64,000 nucleotides of DNA from Vombatus ursinus (GCF_900497805.2 NW_020946557.1:1489532-1553531); one strand, 5' to 3'; shown: positions 43,345 through 54,789, numbered from the stretch's first letter. Numbers and translations are program-made. The notes: generated from the sequence alone by a model not told the origin.

Positions 43345-43552
43345 AAGGTTTATGGTGCTAGAGTTGGAAGGGACATTAGAGACTATCTAATGCAGCCCAT
43401 TAATTTTACAGATGGAGGAACAGGACAAGAGAGGTTAAATGACTTGCTCAGGGTCACAAAGCAAGAAAGCAACAGATCCTGGGTTTGGAAGAGTGGCTTC
43501 TAAGCCAAATCTAGCACTCTTTTCACTGTACCATGTTTCAAGTTTCTTTGGA
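43345..43552 (-). mobile_element. MIR (antisense)
   Basis: gctagagttggaagggacat, then aaatgacttgctcagggtca, then tttcactgtaccatg. Confidence 0.8.
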
Positions 43553-43615
43553 GAAATCTTTAGGTAGAGTCCCTCATTTAAAACTGTGCATATTTCAAAT
43601 CACTGAGGCATTGGA

Positions 43616-43886
43616 TTTTTTTTTTTTGCCTATTATTGAGAGAAACTTCCTTACATAACAGCAAGGAATTTTATAGACATGCTGCCTTGCTCTTCTTTCT
43701 CTATGGCTTCTCTCCAACCGCACCCTCTTTTTCTGACTAATGAATTCAATTTTTTTTTTGGCAATTATTGAGATACTTCCTCACATAAGAGAAAGGAATT
43801 TTAAAGATGGATTATACAGTTTTGCCTTGCCTTGCTGCTGTTTCTCAGTGGTTCATCTCTAACCCTACCATCTTTTTTCATCCAAG
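43616..43886 (+). repeat. Diverged tandem duplication (about 130 bp x 2)
   Basis: Unit 1 (43616-43741): T-run, attattgagagaaacttcct, acataacagcaaggaatttt, then atggcttctctccaac. Unit 2 (43750-43886): T-run, aattattgagatacttcctc, acataagagaaaggaatttt, then gttcatctctaacc. Family of the unit unknown. Confidence 0.8.
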
Positions 43887-44534
43887 AAGAAAACAAAAAG
43901 AAAAAAAAGCTTGAAAGAAAGGTATGCCCACTGTAGATAACTAATAACAACTTTAGGAGCTTTGCCAGATAATTTTCAAAACAAGAATATGATAAATCTC
44001 CTTCCCTTGGTAGTTTTCCAGCAGATGTTCCTGCTGTCCAGAGACCCAGATTGCAGTTTACTGGCTAATGGGGAAATCATTAAGTGAATCTGGCCTGTTC
44101 ATCAGTGACACCCTTAGGTGGGCATGGCTCATTTACTTGCAAAGGTACAGGCAGGACTTTTTTCCCCCTTGTCTTTCTCCCTCCACACATAGTTTTCCCT
44201 TAGCCATAATCCTTTGGAATAAAACATGAACTTCACAGGAGGATTCAGCCACTTGAGATATCCCAGAATACTGTCTGACTTTTAACACAAACACCACACA
44301 TAGCTGCTTGGGGCCCCTTCCATTGGCAGCCTCACAATTCCCAGTCCCTACCTTCAAGATCTCAGATCCTGTAGACTAGAGAGTTGGCCTATGCTGTTCT
44401 TGCATAAAATAAGCTTAAATAATCAAAGCACTGAATCTTTCTCTTCCTGTCCTTAAACTTCATAAATGTCAGGGGTTTAGATACATGAAAAAGCCATACA
44501 ATGGGGGCTGTAGCAGTTTATGTGGAAGATTAGT
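43887..44534. other. Unassigned sequence
   Basis: No repeat recognised. The 74-codon minus frame at 44133-44357 is unsupported. Confidence 0.4.
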
Positions 44535-44535
44535 T

Positions 44536-44725
44536 TTTGAGGCAGTGTGTTGTAGGAGAAAGAGAATTTGACTCAGCAGACCTGATTTTAATTCCCAGTT
44601 CTGCCACTTATTAGCCATAGACCAATGGACAAGTCGTACAATATTTCTAGGCTTCATTTTCCATATCTGTAAATAGATATGAAGATACATCAAGCATCTG
44701 TGATTTCTTGGACACATTGTATCCT
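44536..44725 (+). mobile_element. MIR SINE
   Basis: gaggcagtgtgttgtaggag, then cagttctgccacttattagc, then ctaggcttcattttccatat. Most of the 171-codon minus-strand frame at 44469-44984 is antisense to it. Confidence 0.75.
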
Positions 44726-44984
44726 GTCTATAATTTGCTAGATTAGTTTGCTGGAATCCCAGAGTAATGAAGTGGCTTGTCTGTGGCCACACAGCAAACA
44801 AACTGGACAAAATTGTGAAGGAGGCGAAGTTTGGCCTTAGTCTCCCCATTCTGGACCCCTTTTCTATCTGTCTAGCCTTTTTCTTCTTCAGGTACCCAAT
44901 TCCTATTCCTCTGCATCGAAGCCTTTCATTCCTCCCTTCCAGCTCTCCAGAAAGGATCCAAATAACATTCACATCAACATGCAT
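44726..44984. other. Unassigned sequence
   Basis: May include an antisense MIR remnant (gaagtggcttgtctgtggcc) near 44767. Confidence 0.4.
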
Positions 44985-45170
44985 TCCATGCCATTGCCAG
45001 TCATCTTGACTTTTGTTCTGCCACTGGACTTTGAGGACTCTGGAGGAGAGAGTGAGGCTGATGACTTTGCTCAGCTCTACCTCACTTCAATCCAATTCAT
45101 GCTCTAGTCAAGACATCACCCTTGACAGGTCATTGGTCCTTTTCGAGAATGAAGGTTGAACAACACAATG
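44985..45170 (+). mobile_element. SINE with gtcattggtcct 3' end, copy 2
   Basis: atgccattgccagtcatctt, then tgccactggactttgaggac, then gtcaagacatcacccttgac, then gttgaacaacacaa. Same family as 11042-11371, 5'-truncated. Confidence 0.82.
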
Positions 45171-45755
45171 CACAACACAGCTAATAAGCATCTGAGATGC
45201 AATTTGATCCAGGTTCTACTGCTTCCAAGTCTAGCACCCTGTCCAATATGTTATTATACATTACAAGGACTCTTCTGTCCCTCAGACAACACTGACATGC
45301 CATCTCCTATCTTTGTGTCTTTGCTTTGGTTGCTCCCATGGCTGATGTGAGCTACCTCTTCACCTGTGCCTCTCAGCATCCTCCTTCCTTCAAGACTCAG
45401 CTCAGGCACCACACTCTAGAGGAAGCTTTTTTTCACTTGAAGACTCACCCAACAAGATTGACCTTCAAGTATCCAATTTTACATGTTCATTCATTAAATA
45501 TACAACTGATTTCTGCAACTGTTTGTTGCCTCTCTTCCCTAACATCCTTGGATTTACGACCTGGTATTCAACTTATACCAATTCTATGCCTAATTATACA
45601 CATACATACTGTCTCTATCAATAGAATGTAAGAGAGTGATATTGCTTCGTTCTTTTTGTCTCTGTATCCATGCAACCCAAGTGATTGGCGTGTAGGAAGT
45701 GCTTAAATGCTTGCTAATTGATATGCCATATTGCCTCTGCTATAAAATAGGGTTA
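45171..45755 (+). mobile_element. Degenerate L3/L2 LINE 3' region
   Basis: ccttccttcaagactcagct, then caggcaccacactctagagg, then ggaagtgcttaaatgcttgc. Old and stop-filled. 45180-45245 may be a MIR remnant. Confidence 0.6.
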
Positions 45756-46015
45756 AATTATTATTATTATTGTTTAAAACTTTAGCAATACTTTTTGCTA
45801 TTTAAACAAGTAATTTCCCATTATAGCCTTTCTCCCTAGATCCTTACTTTTAATAAAGATAAGCACTTAAGCAAAACCAATCAAAATAGCAACTCTGTTT
45901 ATAAACACATATAATGTTTTGCACCTGTGGTCTCTTACCCCTCTACTGAAAAAAAAAAGAAACATTTCATCTTTTGTTCTTTCAACTAGTATTGACCATT
46001 GCATTGAATTATGTT
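45756..46015. other. Unassigned AT-rich sequence
   Basis: No feature recognised. Confidence 0.35.
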
Positions 46016-46017
46016 GC

Positions 46018-46880
46018 CTTTTAGAGCTATTTTCAAGTACGCTATGGTGGTCACGTAATCTCTGCTGTCATAGATGAGATCCTGCCCAGACTCCTAGTCA
46101 CAGAGGGATTTCTAACAGGTTGTGAGGTCCTCCAGATGCTCCTGTTTGCAAATAACATTGTGCTGATTGTATCAAGCCTTGGAGAGTGTCTTAAAAGAGA
46201 ACCTGTTTTAACCATTCATAGAGAAAAAAGTTAAGCAGTTGTAAAGGACCTATTGTCTAGACTGTGATATATATATATATATACTTGGATAAATAACCTA
46301 TAATGAGCATATTGATTAGCACATATATCTTCAGTAGACATTGTAAATGGACAATGAACTAAGACCAGAATTGAACAGGAGAAGAGGGAAGGCTGGATTG
46401 TTTTTTTGGGAAATTGCAGTTTTTTAAATAAACCCTAACTTTCTCCCTGAAATAAAGCCCCACTCCATTTTTAAACCAATATTCTTATATGACTGTGGGT
46501 AATGGATCATTAATTATAGTTTCCAAGTGATCATACTTGAGAATCACTCAAAAAACAATGGAGATATTCATGGTAAGTATAAGTAGACTACAACACATTT
46601 TAAACAAGAAATTGCATAGAAGAAGTGGTGTAAGGATGCCATCAAGGAAAAGTATGTTTGAAAAAGAAGATGATCTTGTTACTTGGCAATGGTGAAGGAT
46701 AACTTCAGGGAGCCATATGCTTCATTTGGTATCCTTGTGATGACAAGAGAGCTAAAGGAAAGCATCCAATATCCAGTGTTCAGGTGGATTCCCTGTGGTG
46801 AACTTATGACAGGAGATGGACAAAGGTCACGTTGAATGGACGGCATGGGTGGGTTGTAGCCTGTATCACGGGAGGGAAAA
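46018..46880 (+). mobile_element. RTE-clade LINE, ORF2 C-terminal fragment
   Basis: Translation gives EGFLTGCEVLQMLLFANNIVLIVSS around 46101-46174, with FANN (46145-46156) at the FADD catalytic position, then TRIEQEKREGWI (cf. ELNRRKRAGW), ITQKTMEIFMVSIS (cf. VTQRAMERSMLGIS), and RWTKVTLN. This order of blocks is typical of RTE ORF2 C-termini. Degraded. Confidence 0.75.
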
Positions 46881-46908
46881 TAATGATGATGATGATGATG
46901 ATAATGAG
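46880..46908 (+). repeat. (GAT)n microsatellite
   Basis: Short GAT run at the junction of the RTE and the antisense L2. Confidence 0.9.
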
Positions 46909-47453
46909 AACTAGCACTTATGCAGTTCTTTTTCAATTCAATTCAAAACATTTGTTAAACATCTACTATGTTCCAGGCTCTGTGCTAAGTGCTGGGGATA
47001 CAAAAAGAGGCAAAAGACAATCCCTGCCCTTATGGAGCTTACAATCTAATGGGGGAGACAATATGCAAACAAATATATACAAGATAAGTTATATATAGGA
47101 TAAATAGGAAGTAATTCAAAGAGGGAAAGCACTGGAATTTAGACAGATTAGGGAAGGCTTCCTGTGGAAGATAGGATTTTGGTTGGGACTTAAAAGAAGC
47201 CAGGGAGGTCAGTAGCCAGAGTGGAGGAGGGAGGGCATTCTAGACAAGGGGAAGCAACCAGAGAAAATGCTTTAGCTGAGAGATAGTTTCTTGTTTGTGG
47301 AACAGTCAGGAGGTTAGTGTTGCTGGATTGAAGAGTTGGGCAGTAGAGTGTAAGATGGCTGGAAAGGTAGGAGAGGCTAGGTTATAAAGGACTTTGAATG
47401 CCAAACAGAACTGCTCCTGGAGGCAGTAGGAAGCTACTGGAGTTTATTGAGTG

Positions 47454-47454
<1 letters not shown>

Positions 47455-47488
<34 letters not shown>
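47455..47488 (+). repeat. (TG)n abutting the gap
   Basis: About 34 bp of TG directly left of the N run. Confidence 0.97.
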
Positions 47489-47588
47489 NNNNNNNNNNNN
47501 NNNNNNNNNNNNNNNNNNNNNNNNNNNNNNNNNNNNNNNNNNNNNNNNNNNNNNNNNNNNNNNNNNNNNNNNNNNNNNNNNNNNNNNN
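47489..47588. other. Assembly gap (100 N)
   Basis: Exactly 100 N, the usual placeholder for a gap of unknown size. Flanked by (TG)n and (GA)n. Confidence 0.99.

Positions 47589-47646
<58 letters not shown>
47589..47646 (+). repeat. (GA)n abutting the gap
   Basis: About 58 bp GA with one A interruption. Confidence 0.97.
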
Positions 47647-48489
47647 TGATTGGACCTGCATTTTAAGAAAATTACTTTAGTGGCTAAATGGAACAAGAGG
47701 AGACTTGAGGCAAGCAGACCCACCAGCATGCTATTGTAATAATTAAAGTGTGGGATGATGAGGGCCTGTGTTAGCGTGGTGGTAGTGTCAGAGGAGATAA
47801 GGGGGTTTATTCAACTCATGTTGCAAAGGTGAGATCTCTGAGTCTCTGCAACAGCTTGAATATGGGGGCTGAGAGGTAGTTAAGAATCTAGGATGACTCC
47901 TAGGTTGCAAGCCTGAGGGACTGGAAGAATGCTGTTGCCTTCCACAATAATAGGGAAGGTGGTGGTGGTAGTGGTGGTGGAAGGGGAGGACTGAGAAGGA
48001 TAATTAGTTTTGGTCATACTGAGTTTAAGATGTCTTCTGGCCTTACAGTTGAAGATGTCTGAAAGACAGTTGGAAATGCAAGATTAGAGGTCAGCAGGGA
48101 CAGGAAAGGTAGATTTGAGAATCATCAGCACGAAGATGGTAATTAATTCTATGGGAGTTGATAAAATCAACTAGTGAACTAGTATGGAGGGAGAAGAGAT
48201 GACAGTCCAGAATAGAAACCTGAGAGACACCTACAGTTAGAGGGCATCATCTAGAGGAGGATCCAGAAAAGGAAACAGAGAAGTAGCAGTTAGAGAGGTA
48301 GGAGAAAAATCTAGAGAGAAGAGAGTATTAAAGTAGTAGAGTCAAAGGCTGGAGAGAGGTCAAGGAGAATGAGGATTGAGAAAAGGCCACTGGATTTGGC
48401 AACTAAGAGATCATTAGTAACTTTGGAGAGAGCAGTTTTAGTGGAATGATAAGGGCAAGGAAAGAAAGTAAAGGTACCTATTGTAAATG

Positions 48490-48708
48490 ATCTTTTCAAG
48501 GAGTTCCAGATATTATCTCATTTTATCTTCTCAACATCCCTGGAGTGCAGGTGCTATAATTATCCCCATTTTATAGATGAGAAAGACAGAAGTTAAGTAA
48601 CTTGCCCAGGGTCACACAGCTAGTAGGTATCTGAGGTCAGATTTGAACTTAGATCTTCCTGACCCCAGGTCCAATGCTCTATCCACTGTACCACCTAGCT
48701 GCCTACAT
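48490..48708 (-). mobile_element. MIR (antisense)
   Basis: gatattatctcattttatct, then cttgcccagggtcacacagc, then ctgtaccacctagctgcc. Confidence 0.85.
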
Positions 48709-49080
48709 TGATGAGATCACAAATAAATTGGAGTATTTTAGCATTAGAGTCATTGTCCATATTGTCCTTCTGGTTTTGCTTTCTTTTCTTTATATTAGTT
48801 CATGCAATTATTCAGTAAGGTTAAATTAGATGACCTCTGAGGTCCCTTCGAATGCTAATGTTCTATGATCTCTCTTCTGTCATTATCTCAGCTTTTCTAT
48901 TGTGTTTTCTGTGTTATTGGACATGCCAGTTAACTGCTTTATCTCTTACTTTTCCCCATCTGTGCATAAGGATTCATTTACCTTCCAGAGTCATTGAGAT
49001 AATGAAGTTTTAAAAAAAATGATAAACTTTTGAGCTCCAGGGAATCTAGGAATAATGGGACTAGAAGGCACCTTAGAAGT
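48709..49080. other. Mostly unassigned; short MIR tail
   Basis: ttaaattagatgacctctga, then ggtcccttcgaatgctaatg (48815-48875) is a sense MIR/THER tail. The rest is unassigned. Confidence 0.5.
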
Positions 49081-49084
49081 TATT

Positions 49085-49440
49085 TAGTTATAGTATCACA
49101 GGATTATAGCATTTTGAGCTAGAAGAGGCCTTGGAGATCATTTAGTCCAGTACTTCTTTACTTGAGACTGTCGATTTTTTTTAAATGATTACTGTATTTC
49201 TATATAATTGATTTTCTTTGTAATTTTATGTATTTTATTTTATGCAGAGAAACATTATTCTGAGAAGGGCTCCATTGATTTCACTAGGCTGTCTATGACA
49301 TGCAAAAACTTTGAGTCCCTCTTTAGTCAAACTCCTTCAGTGAGGAAACTGTATCCCCCCAAAGTTGAGAGATTTACCAAACATCACATAGCCAGTTAGC
49401 TATTGAGCTGGCATTCTGATTCATAATCCAGATATTATTT
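49085..49440 (-). mobile_element. MIR (antisense) split by a hAT MITE
   Basis: Left: gagctagaagaggccttgga, then gatcatttagtcc. Right from 49330: ctccttcagtgaggaaactg, then catcacatagccagttagct. Confidence 0.78.
49141..49329 (+). mobile_element. hAT-like MITE, copy 5, with 8-bp TSD
   Basis: Element 49149-49321 flanked by tttagtcc/tttagtca (7 of 8). Internal gattttctttgtaatttta, acattattctgagaagggct and gatttcactaggctg match the other copies. Confidence 0.75.
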
Positions 49441-49975
49441 CTTTCTCTCTTTTTTTTTTACTACGTTATGCTTCAGAAAGGCTTTAGAACCTATTTTATT
49501 TAGTAGAATTGTAGTGACTTGAATTCCCATTCAAGAATTTAAAGCAGAACTAGGCTAACTGACATGCCCATCTCTTTGGGTTTATAAGGTTGTTTCTGCC
49601 TCAACATTTTCACATTCTTTTCTCCCTTTTTGAAAACAACTTTGTGTCTTTCCACATCAAAAGAAATTCCAGGTTACATTCCAGGAGGGGAAATAAATTT
49701 TTGTGCCCTTATATGTTAAAACAAAATCAACAAAAAACTTTCATTCCTTTCCAGGAAGTCGCTAGAAAAACAAACAAACAGTCCTTATTTTACTGGGTAA
49801 CTGTGTTTTCAATACACACTTCTAACATGTATTGTATAGATAAATAAGTCAAGATTGTTTGTTCAGATGAATGTAGAAGATTGACTTCCATTTGGGCAAT
49901 GGAATACGGACATTTCCTTTAATACTCAGATGTTTCTAATAGTTGTTTAGAACATGCTTAGAGTCTCATATTATA
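49441..49975. other. Unassigned sequence
   Basis: T-run at about 49451-49459. No gene or repeat recognised. Confidence 0.4.
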
Positions 49976-49979
49976 TCTG

Positions 49980-50240
49980 TGGGTTTCGAAGTAGCTGAAT
50001 TCCCCAGGGAACACAATTTACTGTTGTTTTGGTATGCAATCTGCTTCCTCAGTACAAGCCAAAATGCATAGGTATTTTGTTAAAGTTTTCCTTTAGTTCA
50101 CTTCTGTCTTTTAGCCATGATGTTAATTTTGTCTGACAACAGAATTCCAAGGGCAAGAGCTTTGAAGTCACCCATCACATTTACTGTATCCTATTCTATA
50201 TTTTGTGTGCATAAGGAATCAAAAAATCACTTCATTTAGC
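49980..50240. promoter_or_regulatory. Candidate conserved noncoding element
   Basis: Repeat-free, balanced composition, with acaatttactgttgttttgg, aaaatgcataggtattttgt and gatgttaattttgtctgaca. Judged by look only. Confidence 0.27.
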
Positions 50241-51385
50241 CCTAATACATTAATCAGGTGAGAACACATCTCAGCTGTTCACTAGATCAGTCAATCTGTT
50301 TGTCCTTTCACACCCATGTTTCCATGAAAATAGTTTATTTGAGTAAAACTGCCAATTCTGAAGCCCTGTCATTCTCATCAATTCATGGTAGAAACAATGT
50401 ATATGATGTATTTTGGTAACACATATGTAATATCTATTTTGTTATACATAGAGCATATATAGATGCCAGAGCTATTCTCCTGAGTCATATTAACCATGGC
50501 AGGTCAGGTCCCCAAATCTCCCTCTCCCTTTCTTCCCTTTCCCCTTCCCTTTCTTTTCCTTTGTGTGTTTATATGTGTGTGAATACATACATCCAGACAT
50601 ACGTGTGCGAGTGTGTGTGTGTGCGCGCGCGCATAGCCTAAGGGCTCTTTGGTTAGTTGTGAGAGGATGAGTTTGAGGCTATCTTTTTTAGTGCTATAGC
50701 TCATCAACCTCCACTGATGTGCTTCCTTTCTCATTGATTATTAGTTGATTTCATACAGTTAGCTAGACAATCTGTTTTTTAGAAAGGGGTATCTACTAAA
50801 ATGGTGTAGTGAGAACACCTGGTACAAACATTCCCTTAAGAGTCTGACATGTTCTCTTACCAATATACAGAGAAGTCCAGAGGAAAGTCAACTTAAGCTT
50901 AGAAAGCACATGTGGCAAAAAACAACAACAACAGCAAAGTAATTCACAGCTCCTAGATGTCTGGTGTCCTCAAGAAGTTCAGCCCTCTTAGGTATGGGAT
51001 AGCTTTTCTGCAGGGTACTTTGCAGAGTCTTGAATATATTTTCCTCATCTCAATTAGTCTGTCTATCTTTGGTCACCAGTGAGGATACCGTCATTAGCTG
51101 TTACTGTCCTGAGGACTCTGCTAGGATATGAGTGGGAATTTAGGAAGTCAACAAATCCTCCTAACCCTTTGATACTCAAAGGTCTTCCTCCAGCCAAAGG
51201 GAGAGAGGAAACCTAGCCTGAGACTTTGTCTGGGGCACTCTTCCACCCCACCTTCTCCCACCTCCTCAAAGCACTGTCTCCTTCCAGGGTTTTCTTATTC
51301 ATCTTGACTCCACTGAATTCCAACCACTTCCTGTCAGTAGGGTGAGGGAAAGGACAAAGAAATGAATCTATCACCAATTTGAGGG
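50241..51385. other. Unassigned sequence with TG/GC microsatellite
   Basis: Contains a TG/CG alternating run (about 50605-50632, gtgtgtgtgcgcgcgcgc), capable of Z-DNA. Otherwise no feature. Confidence 0.5.
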
Positions 51386-51387
51386 AT

Positions 51388-51585
51388 TGAACCAAAGGTT
51401 CTCAAACCTTTTGATTTCAGACCCCCCTTATACTTTAAAAAATCATTGAGGATCCCCCAAAGATCTTTTGTTGTGTCAGTTTTATCTATGAACGTTTTAT
51501 TATATTAGATGTCGAAATGTCTTGAAATGAAATTATTATGAAAATAGTTTTGACTTTGCAGATCCCCTGAAAAGGGAAGGAAGGA
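51388..51585 (+). mobile_element. hAT-Charlie-like DNA transposon fragment
   Basis: aaaggttctcaaaccttttg, then atttcagacccccct, then catt...gaggatcccccaaagatc resembles the termini of old mammalian Charlie-type MITEs. The right end is unclear. Confidence 0.6.
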
Positions 51586-51587
51586 AA

Positions 51588-51818
51588 CAAGGAAGCATTT
51601 ATTAAGCTCCTACTATGTGCGAGACCCTGTGTTAAACTTTTACAAATATTATCTCATTTTATCTTCACAACAATACTGGGAGGTGGGTGCTATTATTATC
51701 CTCAATTTGCAGATGAGGAAACTAAGGCAATCAAAGGTTAAGTGATTTGCTCAGGATCATACAGCTAATAAGTGTCTGTGGCTGATTTTAATTCAGGTCT
51801 TCCAAACTATAGGAGAAA
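51588..51818 (-). mobile_element. MIR (antisense)
   Basis: caaggaagcatttattaagc, then tcttcacaacaatactggga, then ttgctcaggatcatacagct. Confidence 0.85.
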
Positions 51819-52738
51819 GAGATTTGGGCCTCCATAGTGTATAATTTATTTATGGTGATGAGTGATAAGACAAATGTGACTTGAGACAGATTCTTTTTTA
51901 GGTTTCCTATCACTAGCAAACTCTTATGCACTGAATATTAGTGAAGGAGAAGAATGGCCAATGCAGGCCTACTCCTTAGACCATGTACAACATCCACTTA
52001 TAAGCCTGGTGAATCTGCTTTGGGAAATGTTCAATGAGGGGGCTTTTTCCCTCCCTGATTCAGGATGTGCTCAGGAATCATCTTTTTTCTGTCAGATTGC
52101 TGTATTGTGACCAAAAGACTTTTTATTGATTGCTTAGCCAAAACTGAGTTTGTATTCAATAGGCTCAAATAGATGAACTCTTTCCTGAAGATCTTGGAGG
52201 AAAGAATTGCTGTGCATCATTGTATAGGGAAGGTGCCTCAGATTCTCTCTCCCCATCTGGCTACCATACAGCCATGAACACACAGAGCTTCTGTTTCTTC
52301 TGTCTCTGTTGTGTTTCGTTCTTTTCTGATGAATGTTAGAGATGGAGCAGAACAGGTTATGACCTTTTGAGCTTCAAAAGGTCAGAAGACCCATCAAAGT
52401 TCCCTAGACAATTGGACCCAGTAGCAGCAGTAATTGACCCTGGATGTCATTTTTGAGGAATGATCTTGACTGAGTCCAGCAGAGAATCAACCTGCCAATT
52501 GAAACTAATATGTCCTCCAAGCAAGAGAGTGACTATTAGCCAGGAGAGCATTGTGAGGCCCTAACCTACAGTTGGAGGAGAGTTGAGAAAATATAGAGAC
52601 TTTCACGTTATATTATTAACAAATGACATTTCACACAGGATCTTGGATTCATAAGCATATTCTCTCATTGTATAGAGTAGAAGATTTTGTAGACAATTTC
52701 TCAGACTATAATGTAGTAAGCTATTAAATTAATACAGC
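51819..52738. other. Unassigned 0.9-kb block
   Basis: No repeat family or gene recognised. Confidence 0.4.
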
Positions 52739-52739
52739 T

Positions 52740-54405
52740 TTATATAATTTATAAAGTAGTATCCGTCTAAATTTATACTTGTTGACTTCTTTTTCTTATC
52801 TACCTCTTCTCTTCTTGTAATATGACTTCTGACCCAACTACTTGAATGAAATTGCTTTTTCTAATGTTACTAATCATTTAAAATTGTTAATGCCAATCAC
52901 CTTTTCCAATCTTCATCATTCTTTTTGTCTCTTTAGCAGAGAAAATGCCTTCCTTCTGGATATTCTCTCCTCCCTGTGTTTTTATGGCATTGCTCCCTTC
53001 TAGTTTTTTCCCAGTCTGTTTTATCATACTTACTTAATCTCCCTTGCTGGTTTCTCATCTGCATCCCACCCTCAAACTTTCGGCATTGCCCAGACTAACC
53101 TGGGCCCACTTCTCTCATTACTCACTGTCTTCTTATGAACTCATGTCAATTAACATACATATTTCTATGAACCAAATCTACCCATTTTGCCATCATCTCT
53201 CTACTGAACTCCAGTCTTTTTTCACCAAATGTTTGCTAGACACCTCCATCTGGATGTCTCATAAGCAGTCAAAATTCAAAAAATCCAAAATAGACATCAG
53301 GGTCTTGACTCTGAAATCTACTTCTCTTTCTAACTTCCATATTTCTATCAAGGGCATGATAATTCTTCTAGTAATCCTGGTTTATAACCTTTGAGTTATC
53401 CCCAACTCTTTCCACATCCTCATTCCATATATTCAATCAATTGCCACATCATGTCCATTCGGCCTCCACAGAATCACCTATCTCTCCTTCTCTCTGCTTC
53501 CACAGCCACCACAACAGCTCAAGCCCTCATTACTTCTTGCCCAAAGTAATGAAATAATTTTTGTGTGGTCTTTCTGCCTCAAGTTTCTTTCCATTCTCAT
53601 CTATCTTCCTCACAACTGTCAAAGTGATTTTCCTAAAGATCATGTTGGACCATATCACTCCCATGCTCAAAAACAAAACAAAATAAACAAACAAATAAAA
53701 ACCAAACAGTGATATCCTGTTAATGCTAGGATAAAATATAGCTTCCATGCATGAAGTTTGAAGTTTTTCTCATTATGGCTTCAGCCTACCTATCCTGGTT
53801 TATTGCACATAACTCCCTATTACACACTCTACGTTTTAGCCAAACTGAATTTCTTGTTGTTGTCTAAACTCTGCATTTTATGACCAATCTCCATATCCTT
53901 ATATAGACTCTTTCTCTGGATTGGATTAATCTCCCTGCTCATATACATCTCTTGGAATCCCAAGCTCTTTATAAAATTTAAGTAGCATTTTGAGCGCATA
54001 TTTTAACTATTCATGTTATTCTCCAAAGATGTAGATGTACACGTTTAACAACTGGCTCTCTCTCAAAAAAAAAAAAGCACGCATGACATAATTTTAAGCT
54101 TAATCTGCACTATTAAGATATTTGCCATCATTCTCTTAAATCTAGACAGTTATTAAAATAATAAATCAAACCCTGATCTGTAGCATTTGCCAATTTCCTA
54201 GCTATAAGTGCTCACACTAAAAATTTAACAATTGCTTCTTTTGAGCTGGTTTTGAGCTGGCTCCAGTGTACCCCTGCCAAGTCTCCCCGCTGTCCCAACA
54301 AGAGAATGTAAGCTTCTCTAGGGTAGGGACCATTTTCATTTTTGTCTTTGTTTCTCCAGTGCTAACTAACAGTGTCTAGTCCATAGTAAATATTTAATAA
54401 GTGCC
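52740..54405 (+). mobile_element. L2/L3 LINE, RT region to 3' end, degraded
   Basis: gtgattttcctaaagatcat, then gttggaccatatcactccca, then cctcattacttcttgcccaa and an end in cttctctagggtagggacca, atagtaaatatttaataagt. A 116-codon plus frame at 53044-53394 is part of this LINE. The 54000-54240 part is unclear. Confidence 0.75.
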
Positions 54406-54414
54406 TATCCACAG

Positions 54415-54782
54415 AGGATCACATAGGATCACAATTGGAAGATTGAATGGATGTTAGCGGTCATCTAGTCCAGCTCCCTTATTTTGCAGGTGAGCAAACT
54501 GAGGCCCTAATAAAGAGAAGTGACTTGTCCAAGATCACATGGGTTATAAATGGCAGGGATGAGATTTTGACTCAGGTCCTCTTTGAACTGGAAAAAAGAA
54601 GCCTTTATGATAGGTAATGCAAATGTTGTTATTTCCATTTTATATATGAGGAAACTGAGATTAGGTGAGTAATGTGACGTCCTTACAGCCCCACAGTTAG
54701 TAAATGGTAGAAGTCAGAACTGAATCCAATCCATTTGATTTTAAATCTAGTTCTTGTTCCCTTACTGTGCACTGATTGTTGT
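54415..54782 (-). mobile_element. Two adjacent MIRs (antisense)
   Basis: First 54415-54592: cggtcatctagtccagctcc, then gtgacttgtccaagatcaca. Second 54600-54780: tatatgaggaaactgagatt, then cttacagccccacagttagt. Confidence 0.8.
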
Positions 54783-54789
54783 AAATATT

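Larger units (their letters stand above)
46925..48480 (-). mobile_element. L2 LINE, RT region to 3' end (antisense), containing assembly gap
   Basis: The longest repeat here. Minus-strand reading gives [20 protein letters not shown] and LDLSPAFDS near 48330-48440, RADD (YADD position) at 48121-48132, then the RT C-terminus and the L2 3' tail near 46940-47060 (antisense tgctggggatacaaaaagag). A single collinear fragment interrupted only by the microsatellite/gap. Confidence 0.88.

Noticed and set aside
44469-44984. 171-codon minus-strand open frame, the longest in the window
   Set aside because: Its central part is antisense to a MIR SINE (44536-44725), it shows no domain, and it spans unrelated sequence.
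47382-47729. Several frames across 47.4-47.7 kb
   Set aside because: Translations of (TG)n, N gap and (GA)n.
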